Below are positions 36,321-44,287 of a stretch of 64,000 bases of DNA, one piece after another. The notes below the pieces were generated by a model. That model was not told where the DNA came from and made no database searches. It was given only the letters and a program-made list of their open reading frames with translations. The position numbers and the translations under genes are program-made. Numbering within the stretch: the stretch's first letter is position 1; each line of letters starts with the position of its first letter. This stretch comes from Pseudomonas xantholysinigenes (GTDB taxonomy: Bacteria > Pseudomonadota > Gammaproteobacteria > Pseudomonadales > Pseudomonadaceae), in NCBI RefSeq assembly GCF_014268885.2, contig NZ_CP077095.1, positions 310,001 to 374,000 on the forward strand, written 5' to 3'.

Positions 36321-37091
36321 ATGGCTTTAGCTAAACGCATCATCCCCTGCCTGGACGTGGACAACGGCCGGGTGGTCAAGGGCGTCAAGTTCGAGAACAT
36401 CCGCGATGCCGGTGACCCGGTGGAAATCGCCCGGCGTTACAACGAGCAAGGTGCCGACGAAATCACCTTCCTCGACATCACCGCCAGCGTCGATGGCCGC
36501 GACACCACCCTGCATACCGTCGAGCGCATGGCCAGCCAGGTGTTCATCCCGCTGACCGTGGGCGGTGGCGTGCGCACCGTGCAGGACATCCGCAACCTGC
36601 TCAACGCCGGTGCCGACAAGGTGTCGATCAACACCGCCGCGGTGTTCAACCCGGAGTTCGTCGGTGAGGCGGCGGACCGCTTCGGTTCGCAGTGCATCGT
36701 CGTCGCCATCGATGCCAAGAAGGTGTCTGGCCCGGGCGAGACGCCGCGCTGGGAGATCTTCACCCACGGTGGGCGCAAGCCGACCGGGCTGGATGCCGTG
36801 GAGTGGGCGAAGAAGATGGAAGGCCTGGGGGCCGGTGAGATCCTGCTGACCAGCATGGATCAGGACGGCATGAAGAACGGTTTCGACCTGGGGGTGACCC
36901 GGGCGATCAGCGATGCGCTGGGGATCCCGGTGATTGCTTCGGGTGGTGTGGGCAACCTGCAGCACCTGGCCGACGGCATTCTGGAGGGGCATGCCAGCGC
37001 GGTGTTGGCGGCGAGTATCTTCCACTTTGGCGAGTACACGGTGCCGGAGGCGAAGGCCTATATGGCTTCGCGTGGGATCGTCGTGCGCTGA
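36321..37091 (+). CDS. hisF: Imidazole glycerol phosphate synthase cyclase subunit HisF
   Basis: A 256-residue TIM-barrel enzyme that pairs with His[21 protein letters not shown] has the catalytic Asp, ITFLDITAS and [17 protein letters not shown] bind phosphate, [15 protein letters not shown] holds the second Asp, and [13 protein letters not shown] and [15 protein letters not shown] follow. The start at 36321 has CAGGAG upstream. Confidence 0.97.
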   Translation: MALAKRIIPCLDVDNGRVVKGVKFENIRDAGDPVEIARRYNEQGADEITFLDITASVDGRDTTLHTVERMASQVFIPLTVGGGVRTVQDIRNLLNAGADKVSINTAAVFNPEFVGEAADRFGSQCIVVAIDAKKVSGPGETPRWEIFTHGGRKPTGLDAVEWAKKMEGLGAGEILLTSMDQDGMKNGFDLGVTRAISDALGIPVIASGGVGNLQHLADGILEGHASAVLAASIFHFGEYTVPEAKAYMASRGIVVR

Positions 37092-37101
37092 TGGATTGAT
37101 T

Positions 37102-37204
37102 GGGGCTGCCTTGCAGCCCATTCGCGGGTAAACCCGCTCCCACAGAGGGCGGTGAAATCCCTGTGGGAGCGGGTTTACCCGCGAATGGGCCGCAAAGCGG
37201 CCCC
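37102..37204. repeat. REP pair, GTGGGAGCGGG type
   Basis: Inverted CGCGGGTAAACCCGCTCCCAC and GTGGGAGCGGGTTTACCCGC units with GGGGCTGCCTTGCAGCCC and GGGCCGCAAAGCGGCCCC ends, between convergent hisF and cbcV; probably stops both transcripts. Confidence 0.9.
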
Positions 37205-37211
37205 CATTGCA

Positions 37212-38390
37212 TCACCCGTGATTCTTGCCGAGCAACGCGTGGTACAGCTCGGTATCGCCGAGGATCCCCACCACCTTGTCGTTATCCTGCAGCACCAGCT
37301 TGTTGCCAGTGTGATAACGAATCTGCAGCGCTTCGCGCATGCCGATGTTGGCGTTGACCAAGGTCGGCCGGCGGTCGAGCAACTCCACATCCTGTCCCGG
37401 CGCCCAGTTCTGCAGATCGAGGCCGTTCTGGCCTTGGCGCGCGCGCTTGATCGAACCGCCTTCGCCAAGGTCCAGCCAGGAGTCGATGCCCGGATCGATG
37501 CACACCGAGCCGTTGACTCGCTTGCAGTTGTCCAGGCTGCGCATCAGGCTGCGCCCGCACAGCACGTTCAGCGGGTTGGTGTGGGCGACGAAGGTGCGCA
37601 CATACTCGTCGGCCGGGTTGAGCACGATCTCTTCGGGCTTGCTGTACTGGATGATCCGCCCGTCCTTCATGATGGCAATGCGGCTACCCAGCTTCAGGGC
37701 TTCGTCGAGGTCGTGGCTGACGAACACGATGGTCTTGCTCAGCTTGCTTTGCAGGGCCAGCAGCTCGTCTTGCAGGCCCTGGCGGATCAGTGGGTCGAGG
37801 GCCGAGAACGGTTCGTCCATCAGCAGGATGTCGGCGTCCATCGCCAGCGCCCGGGCCAGGCCCACGCGTTGCTGCATGCCGCCGGACAGCTCGTCCGGTT
37901 TTTTATTGCGCCATTGGGTCAGGCCGACCAGCTCGAGCTTCTCGTCGACCAGCTTGCGCCGTTCCTTTTCCGGGCGGCCCTGCATTTCCAGGCCAAAGCT
38001 GATGTTCTCGCGCACGGTCAGCCAGGGCATCAGGGCGAATTTCTGGAACACCATGGCGATGCGCTGGGTACGCATCATCTTCAGCTCCGCCGGGGTGCAG
38101 TGGGCGATGTCGATGTGCTTGCCTTCATGCTCGACGAACAGCTTGCCGCGGCTGACAGTGTTGAGGCCGTTGATGCAACGCAGCAGGCTCGACTTGCCGG
38201 AGCCGGACAGGCCCATCAGCACGCAGATCTCGCCCTTGTTGATGTCCAGGTTGGCTTTTTCGACGCCGACCACCAGGCCGGTCTGCTTGAGGATCTGCTC
38301 GCGGGTCTGGCCCTGGTCGAGCAGCGCCAGCGCCTCGCGCGGCTTGCTGGAGAAAATGACGTCGACGTCTTCGAAACGAATGATGCTCAT
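37212..38390 (-). CDS. cbcV: Choline/betaine/carnitine ABC transporter ATPase CbcV
   Basis: A 392-residue ProV-type ATPase with Walker A GLSGSGKSSLLRCINGL, signature LSGGMQQRVGLARALAMD, Walker B ILLMDEPFSALDP and H loop VFVSHDLDEALKLG. The C-terminus has CBS-like sequence (ALQIRYHTGNKLVLQDNDKV) that may sense osmotic or substrate state. It starts four bases inside the permease gene end. It is part of cbcXWV, which takes up choline, glycine betaine and carnitine in Pseudomonas. Confidence 0.93.
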   Translation of the reverse strand: MSIIRFEDVDVIFSSKPREALALLDQGQTREQILKQTGLVVGVEKANLDINKGEICVLMGLSGSGKSSLLRCINGLNTVSRGKLFVEHEGKHIDIAHCTPAELKMMRTQRIAMVFQKFALMPWLTVRENISFGLEMQGRPEKERRKLVDEKLELVGLTQWRNKKPDELSGGMQQRVGLARALAMDADILLMDEPFSALDPLIRQGLQDELLALQSKLSKTIVFVSHDLDEALKLGSRIAIMKDGRIIQYSKPEEIVLNPADEYVRTFVAHTNPLNVLCGRSLMRSLDNCKRVNGSVCIDPGIDSWLDLGEGGSIKRARQGQNGLDLQNWAPGQDVELLDRRPTLVNANIGMREALQIRYHTGNKLVLQDNDKVVGILGDTELYHALLGKNHG

Positions 38391-39232
38391 GCCTCACCCC
38401 TTGCCGGCAGTTCCGGTTGCTTGCAGATACGGTCGAGCATGATCGCCAGCAGCACGATGGCCAGGCCCGCTTCGAAGCCCAGGGAGATGTCGGCGGTGTT
38501 CAGCGCGTTGACCACCGGCTTGCCGAGGCCGTCGGCGCCGACCAGGGCGGCGATCACCACCATCGACAGCGACAGCATGATGCACTGGGTCACGCCGGCG
38601 GCGATGCTCGGCATGGCGTGGGGCAGTTCGATACGGGTCAGCAGCTGGCGGCGCGAGCAGCCGAAGGCCTTGCCGGCATCCAGCAATTCCTGCGGCACGT
38701 CGCAGATGCCCAGGTAGGTGAGGCGGATCGGCGCGGCGATGGCGAACACCACGGTGGAGATCAGCCCCGGCACCACGCCCAGGCCGAACAGGGTCAGGGT
38801 CGGGATCAGGTAGACGAAGGTGGGCACGGTCTGCATCAGGTCCAGCACCGGGCGCATGGCGGTGTAGAACATCGGCTTGTGCGCCGCGGCGATGCCCAGT
38901 GGCACGCCGATGACCACGCAGACCACCGTGGCGAAGGTGACCTGGGCCAGGGTTTCCATGGTTTCCTGCCAGTAACCCAGGTTGAGGATCAGCAGGAACG
39001 ACAGGGCGACGAACACGGTAAGCGCCCATTTGCGCTGGATAAAGTGCGCGAGGGCGGCGAACAGGGCGATGAGCACGAACGGGTTGAACCAGGTCAGGGC
39101 GCTGGTGACCCCATGGATCATGAATTCCAGGCCTGCGGCAATGGCGTCGAAATAGCTGGCGCCGTTCTGGGTCAACCATTCGACGAATGAGGCGATGTAC
39201 TGCCCCAGGGGTATTTTCTGATCGATAAGCAT
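38387..39232 (-). CDS. cbcW: Choline/betaine/carnitine ABC transporter permease CbcW
   Basis: A 281-residue ProW-type permease with about six helices; VVCVVIGVPLGIAAAHKPMF, LLDAGKAFGCSRRQLLTRIE (coupling loop) and LSMVVIAALVGADGLGKPVV are typical. The stop overlaps the cbcV start by four bases. It is preceded by a small hairpin that separates it from the binding-protein gene. Confidence 0.93.
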   Translation of the reverse strand: MLIDQKIPLGQYIASFVEWLTQNGASYFDAIAAGLEFMIHGVTSALTWFNPFVLIALFAALAHFIQRKWALTVFVALSFLLILNLGYWQETMETLAQVTFATVVCVVIGVPLGIAAAHKPMFYTAMRPVLDLMQTVPTFVYLIPTLTLFGLGVVPGLISTVVFAIAAPIRLTYLGICDVPQELLDAGKAFGCSRRQLLTRIELPHAMPSIAAGVTQCIMLSLSMVVIAALVGADGLGKPVVNALNTADISLGFEAGLAIVLLAIMLDRICKQPELPARGEA

Positions 39233-39270
39233 GATAGCGAGCTTCCACCTGCAAAGATTGAAATCAGTCC

Positions 39271-39292
39271 GGGGCGGGCACGGTCCCGCCCC
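39271..39292. promoter_or_regulatory. Intercistronic hairpin between cbcX and cbcW
   Basis: GGGGCGGG, loop CACGGT, CCCGCCCC, no T tract. It is placed like the hairpin after the amino-acid binding-protein gene at 22133 and probably protects the cbcX message. Confidence 0.65.
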
Positions 39293-39316
39293 GCGGTGTT
39301 GCCTGGGCGTCTTGCG

Positions 39317-40264
39317 TTATTGCGTCAGTTTGGCCTTGGCTGCCTCGAGGCCAGGCTTGCCATCCACGGTGGTCACGCCGGCCAGCCAGGCATCCAGCTT
39401 GCCGGGGTTGTCCTTGAGCCACTTCTTGGCCGCGGCCTCGGGTTTCATCTTGTCGTCCAGGACATAGCCCATCATGGTGCTTTCATCCTTGAGCTCGAAC
39501 GACAGGTTCTTCAGCAACTGGCCAACGTTGCCGCATTCCTGTGCGTAGCCCTTGCGGGTGTTGGTGAGCACGGTGGCCTTGCCGAAGTCGGGACCGAAGT
39601 AGGCGTCCCCGCCGGTCAGGTAGGTCATCTTGAAACGGGTGTTCATCGGGTGCGGTTCCCAGCCGAGGAACACGATCGCTTCGTCGCGCTTCTGCGCCCG
39701 GTCGACCTGGGCGAGCATGCCGGCCTCGCTGGACTGCACGATCTGGAAACCGGCGTCCTTCAGGCCGAAGGCGTTGTCGTCGATCATCTTCTGGATGGTG
39801 CGGTTGCCGTCGTTGCCGGGTTCGATGCCGTAGATCTTGCCCTTGAGCTCCTGCTTGAACTTGGGAATGTCGGCGAAGTCCTTCAGGCCCTTGTCGTACA
39901 GCGCCTGGGGCACGGCCAGGGTGTACTTGGCGTTTTCCAGGTTGGCGCGCACGGTCTCGACGGTGCCGGCGTCGCGGTACTGCTTGATGTCGTTCTCCAT
40001 GGTCGGCATCCAGTTGCCGAGAAACACGTCCAGGTCCTTGCCGGTGGCCAGCGACTTGTAGGTCACTGGTACCGAGATCATGGTGGTGTGGGTCTTGTAG
40101 CCCAGGGCTTCGAGCACGACGCTGGTGGTGGCGGTGGTGACCGTGATGTCGGTCCAGCCGACATCGGAGAAACGCACCGTCTGACACTGCTCGGGTTCGG
40201 CGGCCTGGGCCAGCAGCGGAGCGGACAGCAACGCGACCAGCAACAGCGAGGGTGAACCTTTCAT
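39317..40264 (-). CDS. cbcX: Choline/betaine/carnitine binding protein CbcX
   Basis: A 315-residue periplasmic protein with signal peptide SLLLVALLSAPLLAQAAEPE and OpuAC-type sequence: VRFSDVGWTDITVTTATTSV, DVFLGNWMPTMENDI, YGIEPGNDGNRTIQKM, FLGWEPHPMNTRF. Aromatic residues such as those in GNWMP and LGWEPHP normally cage the trimethylammonium group. First gene of the cbcXWV operon; caiX at 48382 is a paralogue. Confidence 0.93.
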   Translation of the reverse strand: MKGSPSLLLVALLSAPLLAQAAEPEQCQTVRFSDVGWTDITVTTATTSVVLEALGYKTHTTMISVPVTYKSLATGKDLDVFLGNWMPTMENDIKQYRDAGTVETVRANLENAKYTLAVPQALYDKGLKDFADIPKFKQELKGKIYGIEPGNDGNRTIQKMIDDNAFGLKDAGFQIVQSSEAGMLAQVDRAQKRDEAIVFLGWEPHPMNTRFKMTYLTGGDAYFGPDFGKATVLTNTRKGYAQECGNVGQLLKNLSFELKDESTMMGYVLDDKMKPEAAAKKWLKDNPGKLDAWLAGVTTVDGKPGLEAAKAKLTQ

Positions 40265-40708
40265 GGATGGACTCCTGTGATTTTATCTTCGGGTTCGCGT
40301 GGGTCGCCGGGCGTTCTCAGGGCTCCGGTCGACCAGGCCTGCAGAGGGCAGGATGCGAGGCCGTGCAATACGAGTCGCTTTCGATAATCCTCCAGCGTCG
40401 GGCAATCGCCTACTGGTGGCGTCGTATCCAGTACAGGACGGGTCGCATCCAGTACGCACGATGTCGCAACTGGCTTTTTCCACCCCCATGCCACTGCTTT
40501 TACGTCGCCCGGGCGCTGGAAAACGGCGCGCACGGGGCCGGTGCGGCAGCGGCGCTGCTGGACAAAAGTACGTCGGTTGCAGACGGCGAGGGGCAGGGCA
40601 AAAGCCCGATGATGCGAGCATTCCAAGGCGGCTCGACGATTCAGCCTAGCAGGTGCGCTAGGGGTCGTATGGCGCGTCCAGACAAGCCCAGCAAGAGGTG
40701 ATCCGACA
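40265..40708. promoter_or_regulatory. cbcX-sdaB divergent control region with 21-bp direct repeat
   Basis: A 444-base gene-free interval. GTCGTATCCAGTAC (40421-40434) is repeated as GTCGCATCCAGTAC (40442-40455) exactly 21 bases on, two helical turns, as expected for an AraC-family activator such as GbdR. Both flanking genes belong to the GbdR regulon in P. aeruginosa as I recall it. Confidence 0.55.
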
Positions 40709-42085
40709 ATGGCCATCAGCGTGTTCGACCTGTTCAAGATCGGTGTCGGGCCATCCAGCTCGCACACTGTCGGCCCCATGCGTGCCGGCGCGCTGTTCGT
40801 CCAGGGGCTGCGCGAGCGCGGCGAGCTGGAGCGGGTGCGGCGCCTCGAGGTCCGGTTGTATGGTTCGCTGTCGGCCACCGGTGTCGGTCACGGCACCGAC
40901 AACGCCACGATCATGGGCCTGATGGGCGAATGGCCCGACGCCATTGACCCCAGCCAGATCACCCCACGCATCGCCGACCTGCGCGAAACCAATGTGCTCA
41001 AGCTCGACAACCGGCTGCCCATCGAATTCGTCTGGGGCCGTGACATGCTGCTGCTCGACGAGAACCTGCCGTATCACCCCAACGCCATGACCCTGATCGC
41101 CGAGGGCGAGGGTGGCGAGCTGCATCGCGACACCTACTACTCGGTGGGCGGCGGCTTCGTCGTCGATGCCGCCCAGGCCGCCAGCGGCGTGCTGGATGCC
41201 GACCAGACCGTGTTGCCGTACGACTTCAACAGCGCCGCCGAACTGTTGCGTCTGTGCAAGCAAAACGACCTGAGCGTGTCGCAATTAATGTTGGCCAACG
41301 AGAAGGTCTGGCGCAGCGAAGCCGAGATCCGCGCCGGCCTGCTCAAGCTCTGGCAGGCCATGCAAGAGTGCGTGAACAACGGCCTCAAGCACGAAGGCAT
41401 TCTGCCTGGCGGGCTCAATGTACGGCGCCGCGCCGCCCGTCTGCACCGCAGTTTGCAGGAGCTGGGCAAGCCCAACGTGATCGGCTCGACCATGAGCGCC
41501 ATGGAGTGGGTCAACCTGTTCGCCCTGGCCGTGAACGAAGAAAACGCCGCGGGCGGGCGCATGGTCACCGCGCCCACCAACGGCGCGGCGGGGATCATCC
41601 CGGCGGTGTTGCACTACTACATGCGTTTCTCCGATGCGGTGGATGAATCCAACGTGGTGGACTTCTTTCTCGGCGCGGCGGCGGTGGGCATCCTGTGCAA
41701 GAAGAACGCGTCGATTTCCGGCGCCGAGGTTGGCTGCCAGGGCGAGGTCGGCTCGGCCTGCGCCATGGCGGCCGCGGGCCTGGCCCAAGTGCTCGGTGCC
41801 ACTCCGGCGCAACTGGAGAACGCCGCCGAAATCGCCCTGGAACACAACCTTGGGCTCACCTGCGATCCGGTCGGTGGCCTGGTCCAGGTGCCGTGCATCG
41901 AGCGCAACGCCATCGCCGCGGTGAAGGCGATCAACGCCGTGCAGATGGCCCTGCGTGGCGACGGCGAACACTTCATCTCCCTCGACCAGGTGATCCGCAC
42001 CATGCGTGACACCGGCGCCGACATGCACGACAAGTACAAGGAAACCTCCCGCGGCGGCCTGGCGGTCAGTGTCATCGAGTGCTGA
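40709..42085 (+). CDS. sdaB: L-serine ammonia-lyase ([4Fe-4S] type)
   Basis: A 458-residue enzyme converting serine to pyruvate and ammonia. It shows the N-terminal beta domain (VFDLFKIGVGPSSSHTVGPM) and the alpha domain with cluster cysteines in CKKNASISGAEVGCQGEVGS and LTCDPVGGLVQVPCIERNA. In this cluster it disposes of serine made from glycine plus the one-carbon units released by betaine demethylation. It is divergent from cbcX. Confidence 0.95.
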   Translation: MAISVFDLFKIGVGPSSSHTVGPMRAGALFVQGLRERGELERVRRLEVRLYGSLSATGVGHGTDNATIMGLMGEWPDAIDPSQITPRIADLRETNVLKLDNRLPIEFVWGRDMLLLDENLPYHPNAMTLIAEGEGGELHRDTYYSVGGGFVVDAAQAASGVLDADQTVLPYDFNSAAELLRLCKQNDLSVSQLMLANEKVWRSEAEIRAGLLKLWQAMQECVNNGLKHEGILPGGLNVRRRAARLHRSLQELGKPNVIGSTMSAMEWVNLFALAVNEENAAGGRMVTAPTNGAAGIIPAVLHYYMRFSDAVDESNVVDFFLGAAAVGILCKKNASISGAEVGCQGEVGSACAMAAAGLAQVLGATPAQLENAAEIALEHNLGLTCDPVGGLVQVPCIERNAIAAVKAINAVQMALRGDGEHFISLDQVIRTMRDTGADMHDKYKETSRGGLAVSVIEC

Positions 42086-42474
42086 TGCGCCGTTCTGGCC
42101 CGTCGCTGAGCGTTGCGCCACATTCTGGCGCAACGCCTGTCATCTACCGACCGTCGCCTGTCGTTACCAGCAGGGTCATTGTCGGTGACACTCAAGTCTG
42201 TCGCATCTGGGCATCCTTCCCACAAGTGCTACCGAACTGCTCAGCCGTGATACGCAAGGGCGCTGGCGCGCCTGTTTGCGTTTAGGTCTAAGCTCCTTCC
42301 CGACCCCGCTGGAAGGCGCATGCCAACGTCGCTTTTGGGTTTTGTTGGATGAGCGTTCAACTTCCGGCATGCCATTTGCGTTGGGATTGGCAAAGCCCCT
42401 GCATACGAAACGGGGCCACTACAAGAACAGTGCTCGCCTGAAGCACACCCTGCATTGTGTGAGGAGAAATCGCG
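42086..42474. other. Intergenic region upstream of gbdR
   Basis: A 390-base interval. CGTTGCGCCACATTCTGGCGCAACG (42109-42133, given in parts: CGTTGCGCCA / TGGCGCAACG) is a perfect 10-bp hairpin just past sdaB and may end that transcript. The rest would hold the gbdR promoter; no gene is seen. Confidence 0.5.
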
Positions 42475-43581
42475 ATGACGTCGTACACCTCCGGGAACCC
42501 AACCCAGAACCGCACAGCACCCCAGTCCATCGGCTTTCTCCTGCTGGACAACTTCACCCTGATTTCCCTGGCTTCGGCGGTCGAGCCGCTGCGTATGGCC
42601 AACCAGCTGTCCGGTCGTGAGCTGTACCGCTGGCATACGCTGACTGTCGACGGTGGCCAGGTCTGGGCCAGCGATGGTTTGCAGATCACCCCCGATGCGG
42701 CCATGCACAGCGCCCCGCCGATCGACACCGTGATCGTCTGCGGTGGCGTTGGCATCCAGCGCACCGTCACCCGTGAGCACGTCACCTGGCTGCAGGCCCA
42801 GGCCCGCCAGTCGCGGCGCCTGGGCGCGGTGTGTACCGGCAGCTGGGCGCTGGCTTGCGCCGGCCTGCTTGACGGTTTCGATTGCAGCGTGCACTGGGAA
42901 TGCCTGGCGGCAATGCAGGAGGCCTATCCACGGGTGAACATGAGCACCCGCCTGTTCACCCTCGACCGCAACCGCTTCACCAGCTCCGGCGGCACCGCGC
43001 CGCTGGACATGATGCTGCACCTGATCAGCCGCGATCATGGCCGTGAGCTGTCGGCGGCGATCTCCGAGATGTTCGTCTACGAACGCATCCGCAACGAGCA
43101 GGACCACCAGCGCGTGCCGCTCAAGCACATGCTCGGCACCAACCAACCGAAGCTGCAGGAAATCGTCGCGCTGATGGAGGCCAACCTCGAAGAGCCGATC
43201 GACCTGGACGAGCTGGCGGTGTACGTGGCGGTGTCGCGGCGTCAGCTCGAGCGATTGTTCCAGAAGTACCTGCACTGCTCGCCGTCGCGCTACTACCTCA
43301 AGCTGCGCCTGATCCGCGCCCGGCAACTGCTCAAGCAGACGCCGATGTCGATCATCGAGGTGGCATCGGTGTGCGGGTTCGTCTCCACGCCGCACTTCTC
43401 CAAGTGCTATCGCGAGTACTTCGGTATTCCGCCGCGCGACGAACGCGTGGGCTCGAACACCACCCAGCAAGTGGCGATGATGCCGATCCCTCAGGCCATG
43501 GCCCTGTCGCCGCACAGCGGGCCGATGGCGGCGCTGAGCCAGGCGCGCAACGAATCGACCTTTGCCAGTGTGAGGCTCTGA
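42475..43581 (+). CDS. gbdR: AraC-family activator of glycine betaine catabolism GbdR
   Basis: A 368-residue GATase-1-like AraC regulator. The N-terminal DJ-1/PfpI-like domain (SIGFLLLDNFTLISLASAVE, AVCTGSWALACAGLLDGF) binds the inducer, and the C-terminal helix-turn-helix pair (IDLDELAVYVAVSRRQLERL, MSIIEVASVCGFVSTPHFSK) binds DNA. It matches GbdR, which activates gbcAB, dgcAB, cbcXWV and other genes with betaine or dimethylglycine. It is located within its presumed regulon. Confidence 0.92.
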   Translation: MTSYTSGNPTQNRTAPQSIGFLLLDNFTLISLASAVEPLRMANQLSGRELYRWHTLTVDGGQVWASDGLQITPDAAMHSAPPIDTVIVCGGVGIQRTVTREHVTWLQAQARQSRRLGAVCTGSWALACAGLLDGFDCSVHWECLAAMQEAYPRVNMSTRLFTLDRNRFTSSGGTAPLDMMLHLISRDHGRELSAAISEMFVYERIRNEQDHQRVPLKHMLGTNQPKLQEIVALMEANLEEPIDLDELAVYVAVSRRQLERLFQKYLHCSPSRYYLKLRLIRARQLLKQTPMSIIEVASVCGFVSTPHFSKCYREYFGIPPRDERVGSNTTQQVAMMPIPQAMALSPHSGPMAALSQARNESTFASVRL

Positions 43582-43599
43582 TACCGCGGCGCCTTGTTC

Positions 43600-43667
43600 G
43601 CGGGTAAACCCGCTCCCACAGGTTTGAATGTCAGTGCGATCCCTGTGGGAGCGGGCTTGCCCGCAAA
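43600..43667. repeat. REP pair, GTGGGAGCGGG type
   Basis: Inverted CGGGTAAACCCGCTCCCACAG and CTGTGGGAGCGGGCTTGCCCG units between convergent genes. Confidence 0.88.
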
Positions 43668-43691
43668 GAGGTCGATGCAGGAAAAAGCCGG

Positions 43692-43949
43692 TCAGGCGCG
43701 CTTGTTGAACTGCGCCAACGCCGGCAACAGTTGTTTGTCGATGGCCTGGCGCACCGCTGGCAGGATGGTCGCGCTGCCGGTGTACATCTGCTCGACCATG
43801 CCCTTGAGGGCCCGCGCATTGGGCTCGGTCAAGCCCCGCACCACCACCTCGCAGGCCTGCTCGGCGCTGGCGCCGGCCGGAATGTCGAAACCCCGCGAGC
43901 GCAGCTGGCCCAGCAGGTCGTCCTGGTCGATCAAGTCCGCATGCATCAT
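43692..43949 (-). CDS. Small conserved hypothetical protein
   Basis: An 85-residue helical protein (LIDQDDLLGQLRSRGFDIPA, ASAEQACEVVVRGLTEPNAR, VRQAIDKQLLPALAQFNKRA). AAGGA lies eight bases before the ATG at 43949; the next codon is also ATG. I do not recognise a family, though I recall a hypothetical gene downstream of gbdR in P. putida. Confidence 0.7.
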   Translation of the reverse strand: MMHADLIDQDDLLGQLRSRGFDIPAGASAEQACEVVVRGLTEPNARALKGMVEQMYTGSATILPAVRQAIDKQLLPALAQFNKRA

Positions 43950-44027
43950 GACTAATGTCCTTCGCCGCTGTTGTTTTCAATCGATTCTGTGTCCGATGCG
44001 CCGGTGCGGCAAGGGCGGATTGTCGCG

Positions 44028-44162
44028 ATGGCCGCTTTGGCTAAGAACAGGTCGTTTACGGCTAAATCGTCTGAGAAGGAAGGCCGCACACTGAAAGTCA
44101 TTCACGGCACCGAGGGTTTGGTCACCCTCACTTCATGCACAGTGGATGTTGCTCGCTCTTGA
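44028..44162 (+). CDS. Possible small ORF with its own terminator
   Basis: A 44-codon frame starting at an ATG near 44028 (MAALAKNRSFTAKSSEKEGR) and ending directly against a strong terminator hairpin. The frame is open further up to a TTG at 43971. There is no good ribosome site. It may be a real short gene or a non-coding RNA. Confidence 0.3.
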   Translation: MAALAKNRSFTAKSSEKEGRTLKVIHGTEGLVTLTSCTVDVARS

Positions 44163-44199
44163 CCCCGGAGGCTCACGGCTTTCCGGGGTTGTTTTTTTT
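44162..44199 (+). terminator. Strong intrinsic terminator
   Basis: ACCCCGGA and TCCGGGGT form the stem, followed by G and eight T residues. It ends a plus-strand transcript that starts somewhere in 43950-44160 and insulates the metzincin gene. Confidence 0.88.
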
Positions 44200-44214
44200 C
44201 GCCTGTTCGCGGTA

Positions 44215-44232
44215 CCTAGTATTTCTGTCAGT
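44215..44232 (+). promoter_or_regulatory. Shared accessory-gene element, copy 1
   Basis: CCTAGTATTTCTGTCAGT, 55 bases before the start at 44288. It differs by one base from the copy at 59846 and by four from the copy at 63793. Function unknown; position suggests a promoter or activator site. Confidence 0.6.
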
Positions 44233-44287
44233 TGTCGACTCATTGAGTTCATGTCCAAATGAAATGACAATTGACTGGAGGTCTGCG

